From the NCBI GenBank assembly GCA_017694945.1, contig JADIMA010000036.1:19179-83178 (forward strand): a stretch of DNA of 64,000 nucleotides, read 5' to 3'. The notes below the pieces were generated by a model that ran no database searches, was not told where the DNA came from, and saw only the letters and a program-made list of their open reading frames with translations. The stretch is from Candidatus Merdivivens pullicola (GTDB lineage Bacteria > Bacteroidota > Bacteroidia > Bacteroidales > UBA932). The translations under genes were made by a program, and so were the position numbers. Shown in pieces: positions 27,689 through 36,667 of this stretch. Position 1 is the first letter of the stretch. Each line of letters begins with the position of its first letter.

Positions 27689-28459
27689 TCAGTATTCCAC
27701 TTTTGTCAGGAAGAGCGCCCTGCCCGGTACGGACTGTCCGGCGGAGCACCTGTTCTTCGACTCGATGACCTCGCTGATCCATTCAGGAGGGCGTTTCCCC
27801 CTTCCGATATCAAGCAAGGTTCCTGCGATTGCCCTCACCATGTTGCGGAGGAAGCGGTTGGCCGAAATCTCGAAAACAAGGTAGTCCTGTCTGTCCTGAG
27901 GGGCAAGTCCGGCGGCCGACAGGTATGAAGGCACATAGCATTCCCATTTCGCCGAAAATACTTTGCAGACGGATGTCGAATTGCTTGTGCCTGTTTTCTC
28001 AAACGCGCTGAAATCTTTTTCGCCGACAAGGCGGGCGGCCGCCGAATTCATTTTTTCAATGTCGAGTTCATAGGGGTATCTGTAGGAAAAATTTTCTATG
28101 AAAGGATCTTTCTTCTTATTTACAAAGTAGTTGTATGTCCTTCTGACGGCATCGAACCTCGCGTGGAAGTTTTCGCTGCATTGTTCGATAGAATGAAATA
28201 CAATTCCCTTTCCTACAATGGCATTTAATTTGTATAGCAGGTACGTTGCTTCAATCGGGAGTTCCGTGTCGAAGTGTGCCGGATAGTGAAGGGCGTTGAC
28301 CCCCGTGTCGGTCCTGCCTGCCCCGGTAACCGATACCTGATGTCCGAGAAGCACGGAAAGAGCCCTTTCGACTTCTCCCTGTACGGTAGGGGCATTGTCC
28401 TGAATCTGCCAGCCGCAGTACGGGGCTCCGGAGTATGAAAATGTTATTTTGTAACGCAT
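27689..28459 (-). CDS. truA: tRNA pseudouridine(38-40) synthase TruA
   Basis: TruA modifies U38-U40 in the anticodon arm of many tRNAs. The start at 28459 gives MRYKITFSYSGAPYCGWQIQ and 256 residues. An ATG at 28480 sits only 5 bases after the -7 box and would add seven non-conserved residues. The catalytic Asp lies in AGRTDTGVNALHYPAHF. The second half carries FLRNMVRAIAGTLLDIGRGK. The gene is transcribed divergently from moxR, with about 50 bases between their starts. Confidence 0.96.
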   Translation of the reverse strand: MRYKITFSYSGAPYCGWQIQDNAPTVQGEVERALSVLLGHQVSVTGAGRTDTGVNALHYPAHFDTELPIEATYLLYKLNAIVGKGIVFHSIEQCSENFHARFDAVRRTYNYFVNKKKDPFIENFSYRYPYELDIEKMNSAAARLVGEKDFSAFEKTGTSNSTSVCKVFSAKWECYVPSYLSAAGLAPQDRQDYLVFEISANRFLRNMVRAIAGTLLDIGRGKRPPEWISEVIESKNRCSAGQSVPGRALFLTKVEY

Positions 28460-28484
28460 TTGTGATTTTGATAAGAACAAAAGA

Positions 28485-28492
28485 CAAAATTA
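28485..28492 (-). promoter_or_regulatory. -7 box of truA
   Basis: On the minus strand 28492-28485 reads TAATTTTG, matching TAnnTTTG, 25 bases before the preferred truA ATG. No TTTG is seen at the -33 distance. Confidence 0.5.
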
Positions 28493-28507
28493 TAAAAAAT
28501 TAAATTT

Positions 28508-29500
28508 ATGGATAGTGTAAACATCAAAGAGTTGAACGACCGCATCCAGAAAGAAAGCGCTTTCGTCGATATCCTTACGATGGAAATGAACAAAGTGATA
28601 GTGGGGCAGAAGCACCTGGTGGAAAATCTGCTTATAGGTTTGCTGGCGGACGGACATATACTTCTTGAAGGTGTTCCGGGGCTTGCCAAGACATTGGCAA
28701 TTAACACCCTTGCTTCGGCAGTGGATGCTAAGTTCAACAGGATACAGTTTACTCCGGACCTGCTTCCGGCCGATCTTATCGGTACTATGATTTACAGTCA
28801 GAAAAGCGAGCAGTTCCAGATAAAGAAAGGTCCTGTTTTCGCCAATTTCATCCTTGCCGATGAAATCAACCGTTCTCCGGCGAAAGTGCAGTCGGCACTT
28901 CTTGAAGCGATGCAGGAGAGGCAGGTGACGATAGGCGAGCAGACATTCAAGTTGCCGGAACCTTTCCTGGTGATGGCCACTCAGAACCCGATTGAACAGG
29001 AGGGTACTTATCCTCTGCCCGAAGCGCAGGTTGACCGTTTCATGCTGAAGGTAGTGGTGACTTATCCTAAAAAAGAGGAAGAACGCCTGATTGTGAGGAT
29101 GAACAACAGCGGTGCTTTTCCAAAACCGAACCCGGTGCTGAAGCCTGAAGACATCATCCGTGCGCGCGAAGTCGTCAGGGATGTGTATATGGATGAAAAG
29201 ATTGAACGTTATATTGTTGACATAGTATATGCGACAAGGACTCCCGAGGATTACGGTCTCAAGAAACTTTCGGGCCTTATTTCCTACGGCGGTTCGCCGC
29301 GTGCCTCCATATCGCTTTCAATGGCGGCGAAGGCTTATGCTTTCATAAAGAGGAGGGGTTATGTCATTCCTGAAGATGTGAGGGCGGTATGCTACGAAGT
29401 GCTCAGGCACAGGATAGGCCTTACCTACGAAGCGGAGGCGGAAAACATTACTTCTGAACAGATTATTTCCGATATAATCAATACAGTAGAAGTTCCATAG
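28508..29500 (+). CDS. MoxR-family AAA+ ATPase
   Basis: MoxR ATPases act as chaperone-like partners of von Willebrand factor A (VWA) proteins. The 330-residue protein has Walker A GVPGLAKT (about 58-65), Walker B ILADEINRSP, sensor 1 ATQNPIEQEGTYPLPEAQ with the arginine-finger region QVDRF, and a C-terminal lid domain. It is the first gene of a six-gene cluster with a DUF58 protein, VWA proteins and Bat proteins. This layout is the one known in Bacteroides as the aerotolerance (bat) locus, though its real role is still debated. The start has no Shine-Dalgarno. Confidence 0.95.
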   Translation: MDSVNIKELNDRIQKESAFVDILTMEMNKVIVGQKHLVENLLIGLLADGHILLEGVPGLAKTLAINTLASAVDAKFNRIQFTPDLLPADLIGTMIYSQKSEQFQIKKGPVFANFILADEINRSPAKVQSALLEAMQERQVTIGEQTFKLPEPFLVMATQNPIEQEGTYPLPEAQVDRFMLKVVVTYPKKEEERLIVRMNNSGAFPKPNPVLKPEDIIRAREVVRDVYMDEKIERYIVDIVYATRTPEDYGLKKLSGLISYGGSPRASISLSMAAKAYAFIKRRGYVIPEDVRAVCYEVLRHRIGLTYEAEAENITSEQIISDIINTVEVP

Positions 29501-29518
29501 CGGTTGGGGGATTGAGCC

Positions 29519-30397
29519 ATGGTTAATGATCTTCTGAAAAAAGTAAGAAAAATCGAGATCAAAACAAGGAAGCTCTCCCATCAGATCTTCGCCGGCGAAT
29601 ATCATTCTGCCTTTAAAGGAAGGGGAATGGCATTCAGCGAGGTGAGGGAATACCAGTACGGCGACGATGTGCGCAATATGGATTGGAACGTTACGGCCCG
29701 TCTGCGGAATCCCTATGTCAAGGTTTTTGAGGAGGAAAGGGAACTTACGGTCATGTTGCTTATCGATGTGAGCGCATCCAGGCTTTTCGGTACGGTAGGC
29801 GAGAGCAAACGGGACATGATGGCTGAAATAGCCGCCGTCATATCTTTCTCGGCCTCGATAAACAACGATAAGGTGGGAGCCTTGTTTTTCAGTGACAGGA
29901 TTGAGCAGTTCATACCTCCGAAAAAAGGCCGGACTCATCTGCTGAGGATTATCAGCGAGATACTTGAATTCGAACCGAAGGGGACCGGTACGGACATAGG
30001 TGCGGCATTGAGGTTTCTTACAAATGCCATCAAGCGCAAATGTACGGCTTTTCTTCTTTCGGATATGATGGATCTGGACAAAGATGCGAGTCCGCGTTAT
30101 GAAGATGTGTTGAAGATAGCAGTGAACCGTCACGATATAGCGGTTGTCAATGTTTATGACAGGATGGAAAGGGAGATTCCTCCGGTAGGGCTTCTTCATG
30201 TGATTGATTCCGAAAGCGGCGAGGGCATGTGGGTGGATACTTCCAGCCGCCGTGTGAGAGAATATTACGAGGAATGGGCCCGCAAGGCATACGAGTCCAC
30301 CCTGACATTGTTGAACAAGTACAAGGTGGACAGCGTGAGCATAGCGACGGATCAGGATTATGTCAAGGGCCTGATGGCTCTTTTCAAAAACAGATGA
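29519..30397 (+). CDS. DUF58 domain protein of the Bat locus
   Basis: The 292-residue soluble protein carries the DUF58 signature FKGRGMAFSEVREYQYGDDV followed by RNMDWNVTARLRNPYVKVFEEERE, and continues as a VWA-like fold with a MIDAS-type motif LIDVSASRLFG. It has no signal peptide or membrane span, so it probably works in the cytoplasm with the MoxR ATPase encoded 18 bases upstream. Function is inferred from the conserved moxR-DUF58-VWA cluster. One base separates it from the next gene. Confidence 0.92.
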   Translation: MVNDLLKKVRKIEIKTRKLSHQIFAGEYHSAFKGRGMAFSEVREYQYGDDVRNMDWNVTARLRNPYVKVFEEERELTVMLLIDVSASRLFGTVGESKRDMMAEIAAVISFSASINNDKVGALFFSDRIEQFIPPKKGRTHLLRIISEILEFEPKGTGTDIGAALRFLTNAIKRKCTAFLLSDMMDLDKDASPRYEDVLKIAVNRHDIAVVNVYDRMEREIPPVGLLHVIDSESGEGMWVDTSSRRVREYYEEWARKAYESTLTLLNKYKVDSVSIATDQDYVKGLMALFKNR

Positions 30398-30398
30398 T

Positions 30399-31358
30399 AT
30401 GGGCAGGTTTTTCAGTTTGTTGGCTGTTCTGGCTTTTCTGACCGTTCCCAGTGTCCCGCTATCGGCGGCAGGGGACGGAGACAAGCCGGTTTTTGAGAAT
30501 CTTCAGAAAAGGGATTCGGTTCTGATAGGCGATCAGATAAAATACGGATTCCGTCTTACGGTTGAGGACGGAAGTGCTGTTTCCGTATCCGACATGGATA
30601 TGGCGGAAGGCGTGGAGGTGATTTCCGGCCTGTCTCTCGATACATTGAAAAACAGAAAGGGCGTCCTTGACCTTGAAGGCTCCTTTGTGCTTACATCGTT
30701 CGACAGCGGTTCTTTCGTGCTCCCTCCGTTCAAAGTGGCTGTCCTGAAAAAGGACGGGACATCCGATACGCTCGTTTTCAGGAATGATACGTTGAAGGTG
30801 ACCACTTTTCCGATAGATACCGCGACTTTCGTGAAACACGACATCAAGGGGCAGATAAAGTATCCGCTGACATTCAAGGAACTTCTTCCATGGATAGGCG
30901 GGGCCTTGCTGCTATGCGTGATAGTCGCCGGGATTGTATGGATAGCGAAACGAACAAGGAAAGTCCATGAAGCGGCCGGGGAGCCGGCCCACATAACGGC
31001 TTTACGGAAACTCGACGCCCTGCGCGGCTCGAAATATTGGGAGCCGTCCAAGCAGAAGATGTTTTATACCGGTGTTACCGATGCCGTGAGGGAATATATT
31101 AATGCGAGATACGGCATAAGCGCCATGGAAATGACGACTGCGGAGATTTTCAGCGCTCTTTCAGAGGAAATCCGTGACAAGAAGCAGTACGAAGATCTCA
31201 TGACGCTTTTTGAGCGGGCCGATTTTGTGAAGTTTGCCAAATACGTTGCAAGCGAGCAGGAGAATGCGGCGGCAGTGCCGGTGGCTGTCAAGTTCGTTAA
31301 TGATACTTACCAACATGATCTGGAGGCTCCGGGTACCGGCGGGCCGAAAGACGAGTAA
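30399..31358 (+). CDS. Membrane protein of the Bat locus (BatD/DUF4381-like)
   Basis: The 319-residue protein has a signal peptide (about 1-22, ending LSAAGDG), a beta-rich extracytoplasmic domain (about 30-150), one transmembrane span (about 167-187, WIGGALLLCVIVAGIVWIA) and a cytoplasmic helical domain with DAVREYINARYGISAMEMTT. The layout resembles proteins placed between DUF58 and BatA genes in other Bacteroidota. I cannot assign a biochemical function. It starts one base after the DUF58 stop and is followed by batA after 13 bases containing a good Shine-Dalgarno. Confidence 0.8.
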   Translation: MGRFFSLLAVLAFLTVPSVPLSAAGDGDKPVFENLQKRDSVLIGDQIKYGFRLTVEDGSAVSVSDMDMAEGVEVISGLSLDTLKNRKGVLDLEGSFVLTSFDSGSFVLPPFKVAVLKKDGTSDTLVFRNDTLKVTTFPIDTATFVKHDIKGQIKYPLTFKELLPWIGGALLLCVIVAGIVWIAKRTRKVHEAAGEPAHITALRKLDALRGSKYWEPSKQKMFYTGVTDAVREYINARYGISAMEMTTAEIFSALSEEIRDKKQYEDLMTLFERADFVKFAKYVASEQENAAAVPVAVKFVNDTYQHDLEAPGTGGPKDE

Positions 31359-31371
31359 GGAGGAATGATTT

Positions 31372-32358
31372 ATGTTTTTTGAATATCCCGATTTATTGTG
31401 GCTTGAACTCCTGCTGGTTCCATTGCTTCTGCATTATCTGTACATGGAACTGAAAGGCAGGGCTCCGCATGTGCGGGTATCCTCCATATTCCCGTGGAAG
31501 GGCCGCGGAGGGTATTTTATGAGGATTGCCAGGCATGTGCCTTTTGTCATGAGGATGTGCGCGGTGGCTCTGATAATAGTCGCGATAGCAAGGCCGAGGT
31601 CTTCCGATAATTTCGAGAATATAGACACCGAGGGCATAGACATCGTTCTTGCAATGGATGTGTCCACATCGATGGCCGCAAGGGATTTTACCCCGGACAG
31701 GATAGGGGCTGCCAAGGATATTGCGATACAGTTCATAGCACAACGGCCTTCGGACAGGATAGGCATCGTGGTGTTTGCCGGTGAAAGTTATACCCAGGCT
31801 CCGCTTACTACGGACAGGCAGACATTGATCAATCTTATGAAGGAAGTTGAAATAGGACTGATAGACGATGGTACGGCCATAGGAAACGGACTTGCGACAG
31901 CCGTTGCGAGGATGAAAGATTCGGATGCTGTGAGCCGTGTCATAATACTTCTGACCGACGGTGTCAACAACAGCGGAGAGATTTCTCCGCAGATGGCGGC
32001 GGAAATAGCCAGGACATACGGAGTGAGGGTATATACCATAGGTGTAGGAGCCGAGGGTGTGGCCCCTTATCCGGTAATGACGCCGTGGGGAGTTGAACTT
32101 CAGCAGGTTAAGGTTGAAATAGATGAAGACCTGCTAAAGAACATTGCCGATATGACCGGCGGAAAATATTTCCGTGCCACGGACAATACGAAACTCATGG
32201 AGATATACGGAGAAATCAACCAGATGGAAAAAACGCGCACCACCGTGGACAGTTTCCCGGTTTACAAGGAACTGTATCTCGGCTACGCCCTTGCGGCCCT
32301 TGCGGCCCTTCTTGTCGAAATGCTGTTCCGTCTTTTAATTATAAGGAGGCTGCCGTAA
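31372..32358 (+). CDS. batA: VWA domain protein BatA
   Basis: The 328-residue inner-membrane protein has an N-terminal BatA-type segment with two spans (about 5-22 and 60-77), a central VWA domain with a complete MIDAS motif (LAMDVSTSM, then a Thr and LLTDGVNNSG) and a C-terminal span (about 301-322). In this family the VWA domain faces the periplasm. Its partner is expected to be the VWA half of the next gene. A Shine-Dalgarno AAGGAGG at 31357-31363 lies 8 bases before the ATG, unusual for this genome. One base separates it from the next gene. Confidence 0.93.
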   Translation: MFFEYPDLLWLELLLVPLLLHYLYMELKGRAPHVRVSSIFPWKGRGGYFMRIARHVPFVMRMCAVALIIVAIARPRSSDNFENIDTEGIDIVLAMDVSTSMAARDFTPDRIGAAKDIAIQFIAQRPSDRIGIVVFAGESYTQAPLTTDRQTLINLMKEVEIGLIDDGTAIGNGLATAVARMKDSDAVSRVIILLTDGVNNSGEISPQMAAEIARTYGVRVYTIGVGAEGVAPYPVMTPWGVELQQVKVEIDEDLLKNIADMTGGKYFRATDNTKLMEIYGEINQMEKTRTTVDSFPVYKELYLGYALAALAALLVEMLFRLLIIRRLP

Positions 32359-32359
32359 T

Positions 32360-34045
32360 ATGATTAATTTTGCAAATCCACAATATATTTTTCTTCTGCT
32401 GCTTATTCCCGTGTTCTTCATCATATACGGGATTGGAAGGAGAGTCCGTCGCCGCAGGATATCCAGGATGGGGGACCCGGGGCTGGTGGAGTCGCTGATG
32501 CCTTCGCGTTCCCGTGTAAAAGGATGGGTGAGGATGGTTCTGTTTTCCGCTGCCTTTTTCTTTTTTGTAATAGGCCTGATGCGCCCGCAGATAGGAGCGA
32601 GGCTGAAAGAACAGGAAAAAAGCGGGGCGGAGATAATGATAGTTCTCGATGTTTCCAATTCAATGCTTGCCGAAGACTATACTCCCAACAGGCTGGAGAG
32701 GGCCAAATTGTCCATATCGAGTCTTGTGGACAGGCTTCGTGACGACAGGATAGGGCTGGTCATTTTCGCCGGTACATCCTTCGTGCAGCTTCCGATAACA
32801 GCGGACTATGTTTCGGCCAAGATTTTTCTCAATTCGATATCGACCAATTCAATTCCCGTACAGGGGACGGCCATAGGCGATGCCCTTGCGACTTCCATAC
32901 GGGGATTCAGTTCCCAAAGTGAAGGAAGCCGGGCCATAATCCTGATAACTGACGGCGAAAACCATGAAGACGACCCGGTCGCTTTGGCGAAAGAGGCGGC
33001 CGAGATGGGAATCAGGGTCTTCTGTATAGGCGTGGGGTCGCCGGAAGGAGAGCCGATACCTTATGAAGGAGGGCTCCTGAAAGACAAGGACGGGAACATT
33101 GTCGTGACAAGGCTTGACGAAGATGTCCTTAAAGAAGTCGCGTATGCAGGCAACGGCCTTTATATCAGGGCTGGAAACAGTGAGTTCGGCCTGAATCCGA
33201 TAATAGATGAAATCCGGAACATGGATGCGGAGAAATTCAAATCCGTAGTCTTTGAAGATTTTGATGAACAGTATATGTATTTCTTTGCCATTGCCCTTGT
33301 GCTTCTTGTTATCGAGATGCTTATAGGTGAAAGACGCGTGGGGCGGAAGATTTTTACTACGGCCCTGGTATTCATGCTTTCGGCAGGTCTTGCCTCCGCC
33401 CAGCCTGACAAAAAGGATATCCGTAAAGGCAACAGGGATTTCAAGAAAGAGTCTTATGCGGAAGCCGATATAGATTACAGGAAGGCCTTGTTGAAAGATT
33501 CGATGTCGGTCGCCGCCAATTACAATCTTGCCAACACTTTGTACAGGCAGGGCGATTTTGACGGCGCGGCTTCGTTTTACAGCAAAATCACGGATTCTAC
33601 TGCTTTGGGACGCTATTATTCCGATTACAATTACAATCTCGGCAATCTGTCTTTGGAGCAGAAAGACTACGAAAAAGCGGTAGAAGCATATAAAAATGCG
33701 TTGAGGCGTAATCCTGCCGATTTGGATGCCAAGGAAAATCTCGCTTATGCCCAGAAAATGCTGAAAAACCAGCAGCAGAATCAGCAGAACCAACAGCAGA
33801 ACCAGCAGCAAGACCAACAGCAAAATCAGCAGCAGGATCAACAGCAAGACCAGAAGCAAGACCAGAAGCAGGATCAACAGCAGAACAGGCAGGACGGTCG
33901 GCAGCCTTCCGACTCAAAACTGACTCCGCAGGCGGCCCAGCAGATGCTTCAGGCCATACAGGCAAAGGAGAAAGAAACACAGGATAAAGTGAAGAAGGAA
34001 AAGGCGGAAGCCTTGAAATCCCGTCAGAAAGAAAAAAATTGGTAA
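32360..34045 (+). CDS. BatB-BatC fusion: VWA domain + TPR + Gln-rich tail
   Basis: Residues 1-330 or so look like BatB: two N-terminal spans, a VWA domain with MIDAS LDVSNSM (near residue 97) and LITDGENHEDD, and a C-terminal span. Immediately after comes a hydrophobic signal-like stretch (about 331-350, KIFTTALVFMLSAGLASAQ), followed by TPR repeats (355-470, including YNLGNLSLEQKDYEKAVEAY), a Gln/Asp-rich tract (about 470-515) and a basic charged tail. In Bacteroides batB and batC are separate genes, and BatC has its own signal peptide. Here the reading frame is continuous, so the former signal peptide should act as an extra membrane span. AAGGAGG at 32343-32349 precedes the ATG by 10 bases. 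Confidence 0.9.
   Translation: MINFANPQYIFLLLLIPVFFIIYGIGRRVRRRRISRMGDPGLVESLMPSRSRVKGWVRMVLFSAAFFFFVIGLMRPQIGARLKEQEKSGAEIMIVLDVSNSMLAEDYTPNRLERAKLSISSLVDRLRDDRIGLVIFAGTSFVQLPITADYVSAKIFLNSISTNSIPVQGTAIGDALATSIRGFSSQSEGSRAIILITDGENHEDDPVALAKEAAEMGIRVFCIGVGSPEGEPIPYEGGLLKDKDGNIVVTRLDEDVLKEVAYAGNGLYIRAGNSEFGLNPIIDEIRNMDAEKFKSVVFEDFDEQYMYFFAIALVLLVIEMLIGERRVGRKIFTTALVFMLSAGLASAQPDKKDIRKGNRDFKKESYAEADIDYRKALLKDSMSVAANYNLANTLYRQGDFDGAASFYSKITDSTALGRYYSDYNYNLGNLSLEQKDYEKAVEAYKNALRRNPADLDAKENLAYAQKMLKNQQQNQQNQQQNQQQDQQQNQQQDQQQDQKQDQKQDQQQNRQDGRQPSDSKLTPQAAQQMLQAIQAKEKETQDKVKKEKAEALKSRQKEKNW
33766..33890 (+). repeat. CAG/CAA-rich repeat encoding the Gln-rich tract
   Basis: Degenerate repeats of CAGCAG(A/G)A(C/T) type, with alternating QQQN, QQQD and QKQD units, run through the batBC coding sequence. 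The tract is in frame and likely to vary in length. Confidence 0.8.
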
Positions 34046-34063
34046 GAAGGGAGGAGTTAATAT

Positions 34064-36667
34064 ATGACAAGCAGATTGAAGTTTATTTTGACAATAGCCC
34101 TGGCAGCGTTGTGCCATCCGCTTTTTTCCCAGGATCTCTCAGTACAGGCGCCGAAAATAGTTGCTTACGGAGAACAGTTCACTGTCGTGTTTTCGGCGGA
34201 AGGTTCCAAAGTAAGCGATTTCAAATGGGAACACGGCGAGGACTTCAATCTTGTATGGGGCCCCGTGAGCGGGACCAGCAGGAACTTTACGAGTATAAAC
34301 GGCAAATCCTCAAGGACGGTCATACATACTTATTCGTATGTTCTTGAGGCAAAAAACGAAGGTTCTTTCAAACTGCCTCCGGCCTCGGCGGTCATTGAAG
34401 GCAAGGAATATACGACTTCTCCTCTGGATATAGAAGTCATAGCCCGATCCTCTGCATCCGGGAGCGGTAGCGGGCAAAGTTCTCAGGGTGATGATGACCG
34501 GACGGACTCATCTGGCGATGTTTTCATGACTTTGTCTCTTAATAAGAACAGGGCCGTGGTGGGTGAGCCTATAATAGCTACGTTGAAACTATATACGAAT
34601 GCCGACCTGAGCGGCGTAGAAAATCCGCAGTTCCCCGTATTCAACGGTTTTTGGAGCCAGGAAATAGATGCTCCGGTGAATCTAAATTTTCAGCGTGAAA
34701 ATGTGGACGGAAGGCTTTACCAGAGTGCATTGCTGCGAAGGTACATGCTTATCCCGCAGCAGAGCGGCCAGTTGACAATCGAGCCGGCGGAAATGGTGGC
34801 AGTCGTCATAGTGAGAAACTCTTCTCGCGGAGGCGCAAGTATATTTGACAATTTCTTCGACAGTTATCAGACAGTGCGCCGCCGCCTCAGGACAGACAGT
34901 TATACGGTGAATGTTTCACCTCTTCCAGACGGTGCGCCGGAGTCTTTCAGGGGAGGCGTGGGCAGATTTTCCATGGAGGTGTCTGCAAACAGCGACACCC
35001 TGAAGGCGCATGAGGCCGGAACTGTCACGGTGACTGTAACAGGGAACGGGAATGTTTCCCTTATAGAACCCCCGACGGTAGTTTTCCCGGCAGATTTCGA
35101 GTCATACGATGTGAAAGTTTCGGATTCGGGAGGCAAAGGCATGTCAGGAACGAAAAAATATGAGTTCCCTTTCATACCGCGTACTCCGGGAACTTTCGAC
35201 ATCCCGTCCGTGGAATATTCCTACTACGATGTGTCAACCCGTAAATATGTTACGCTCCGCAGCGAACCGCTCAGGATAACAGTCCTGAAAGGAGAAGATG
35301 CCGGCGGGCGGCAGGAGTCCTATTCCACTGGTGTTAACAGACAGTCCGTCAAAAACCTGAATGAGGACATAAGGTTCATAGCGACGGGCAATCCGTCTTT
35401 CAGTGAGAAAGACAGGTTTTTCGTAGCCAGTCCGTTGTTTTTCATCCTTTCTTTTGCAGTCGTGGCACTCTTTCTCATAACGGTGTTCGTGGCAAGAAAA
35501 TACATCAGGATGAGTTCAGATGTGGTCTCTTCAAGAAACAGGAAGGCTACGAAGATGGCCATGAGACGCCTTCATGCGGCAGGAGCGTATCTGAAAGAAG
35601 GAATATATTCGGCGTTTTACGAAGAACTCCACAAGGCTTTGCTTGGCTATGTTTCGGACAAACTGGCCATTGATGTAGTGGACATGACGAAAGAGAACAT
35701 GTCTCTGCAATTTGCCGGGCACGGCGTTTCAGAAGAGATAAAGGCTGCTTTCATGGCACTTCTGGATGCGTGCGAGTTTGCACGGTATTCTCCTCAGGGG
35801 AGCCATGACGCTATGCAGAACCACTACAATGAAGCAGTAAGGATTATATCTACTATGGACGGAATGATAAAGAATGCCGCGAAGGGATTCAAGGGCGTTA
35901 AAACGACGGCGGTAATTGTATTGATGCTTGCAGCAGGCTCGTTCTGGCAGCCGGCCAGAGGCCAGGATGTCTCTGTTTTGTGGACGGAGGCCAATGCGGA
36001 CTATGAAGCCGGAGAGTGGGATTCGGCTCTGGAAAAGTACAATGCCATACTTGCTTCCGGCGTGGAGTCGGACAGACTGTATTACAATATGGGCAATGCC
36101 TGCTACAAGGCCGGGGACATATCCCATGCGATTCTGAATTACGAGCGTGCGCTCAGGCTGAATCCGTCATTCGAGGATGCGCGCAACAATCTTGACATGG
36201 CTTCCTCCCTTACTGTCGATAGGATAGACAATGTTCCGGAGTTCATACTTAAGACATGGCTGGACAATTGCCGCCGGTCAATGGGTTCCGATTCATGGGC
36301 GGTGGTATTTATCGTGCTTTTTGCGCTTGCGGCCCTGTCTTTCCTTGCGTTCATGTTCATAAAGGCTGGCAGGGGCGTTAAAATCACGTTTTTCGTTGCA
36401 GGTATAGTGTTTGTCGTGTTCTCTGCAATATCGATAGCGTTTTCCCTGAAGCAAAGGGCGGACTGTCTGTCGGAAGACTATGCCGTAATCGTGTCGGCCG
36501 TGTCTCCTGTAAGGAGTTCTCCGTCGGATGAGAACACAAAAAGCCTGTTCATGCTTCATGAAGGCACGAAAGTGGAGATTCTTGAGGAACTGGGCGAATG
36601 GTCGAAGGTTGAAATAGCCGATGGCCGCCAGGGGTGGATACAGAAAGAGGATATGGAGATTATTTAA
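34064..36667 (+). CDS. BatD-BatE fusion: oxygen-tolerance domain + TPR + SH3
   Basis: The 867-residue protein starts with a signal peptide (1-22, ending FSQ) and a BatD region of beta domains (about 25-430), a membrane span (about 455-480) and a cytoplasmic helical part. A second signal-like hydrophobic stretch follows (about 614-636, TTAVIVLMLAAGSFWQPARG), then TPR repeats (640-715, YYNMGNACYKAGDISHAILN), two spans (about 745-797) and a C-terminal bacterial SH3 domain (805-867, ending GRQGWIQKEDMEII). In Bacteroides batD and batE are separate genes, so this is a second fusion in the same operon, again with a relict signal peptide at the junction. GGGAGG at 34049-34054 precedes the start. The 3' end overlaps the convergent sirtuin by 4 bases. 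Confidence 0.9.
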   Translation: MTSRLKFILTIALAALCHPLFSQDLSVQAPKIVAYGEQFTVVFSAEGSKVSDFKWEHGEDFNLVWGPVSGTSRNFTSINGKSSRTVIHTYSYVLEAKNEGSFKLPPASAVIEGKEYTTSPLDIEVIARSSASGSGSGQSSQGDDDRTDSSGDVFMTLSLNKNRAVVGEPIIATLKLYTNADLSGVENPQFPVFNGFWSQEIDAPVNLNFQRENVDGRLYQSALLRRYMLIPQQSGQLTIEPAEMVAVVIVRNSSRGGASIFDNFFDSYQTVRRRLRTDSYTVNVSPLPDGAPESFRGGVGRFSMEVSANSDTLKAHEAGTVTVTVTGNGNVSLIEPPTVVFPADFESYDVKVSDSGGKGMSGTKKYEFPFIPRTPGTFDIPSVEYSYYDVSTRKYVTLRSEPLRITVLKGEDAGGRQESYSTGVNRQSVKNLNEDIRFIATGNPSFSEKDRFFVASPLFFILSFAVVALFLITVFVARKYIRMSSDVVSSRNRKATKMAMRRLHAAGAYLKEGIYSAFYEELHKALLGYVSDKLAIDVVDMTKENMSLQFAGHGVSEEIKAAFMALLDACEFARYSPQGSHDAMQNHYNEAVRIISTMDGMIKNAAKGFKGVKTTAVIVLMLAAGSFWQPARGQDVSVLWTEANADYEAGEWDSALEKYNAILASGVESDRLYYNMGNACYKAGDISHAILNYERALRLNPSFEDARNNLDMASSLTVDRIDNVPEFILKTWLDNCRRSMGSDSWAVVFIVLFALAALSFLAFMFIKAGRGVKITFFVAGIVFVVFSAISIAFSLKQRADCLSEDYAVIVSAVSPVRSSPSDENTKSLFMLHEGTKVEILEELGEWSKVEIADGRQGWIQKEDMEII

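Noticed and set aside
29318-30484. 388-codon open frame on the minus strand opposite moxR and the DUF58 gene
   Set aside because: It runs antisense to two well-conserved genes, has no recognisable domain, and its His/Arg-rich, Tyr-rich composition is typical of a shadow frame.
32849-33877. 342-codon minus-strand frame opposite batBC with a long leucine run
   Set aside because: The leucine/valine tract is simply the complement of the CAG-rich Gln repeat; the plus-strand gene has clear VWA and TPR domains.
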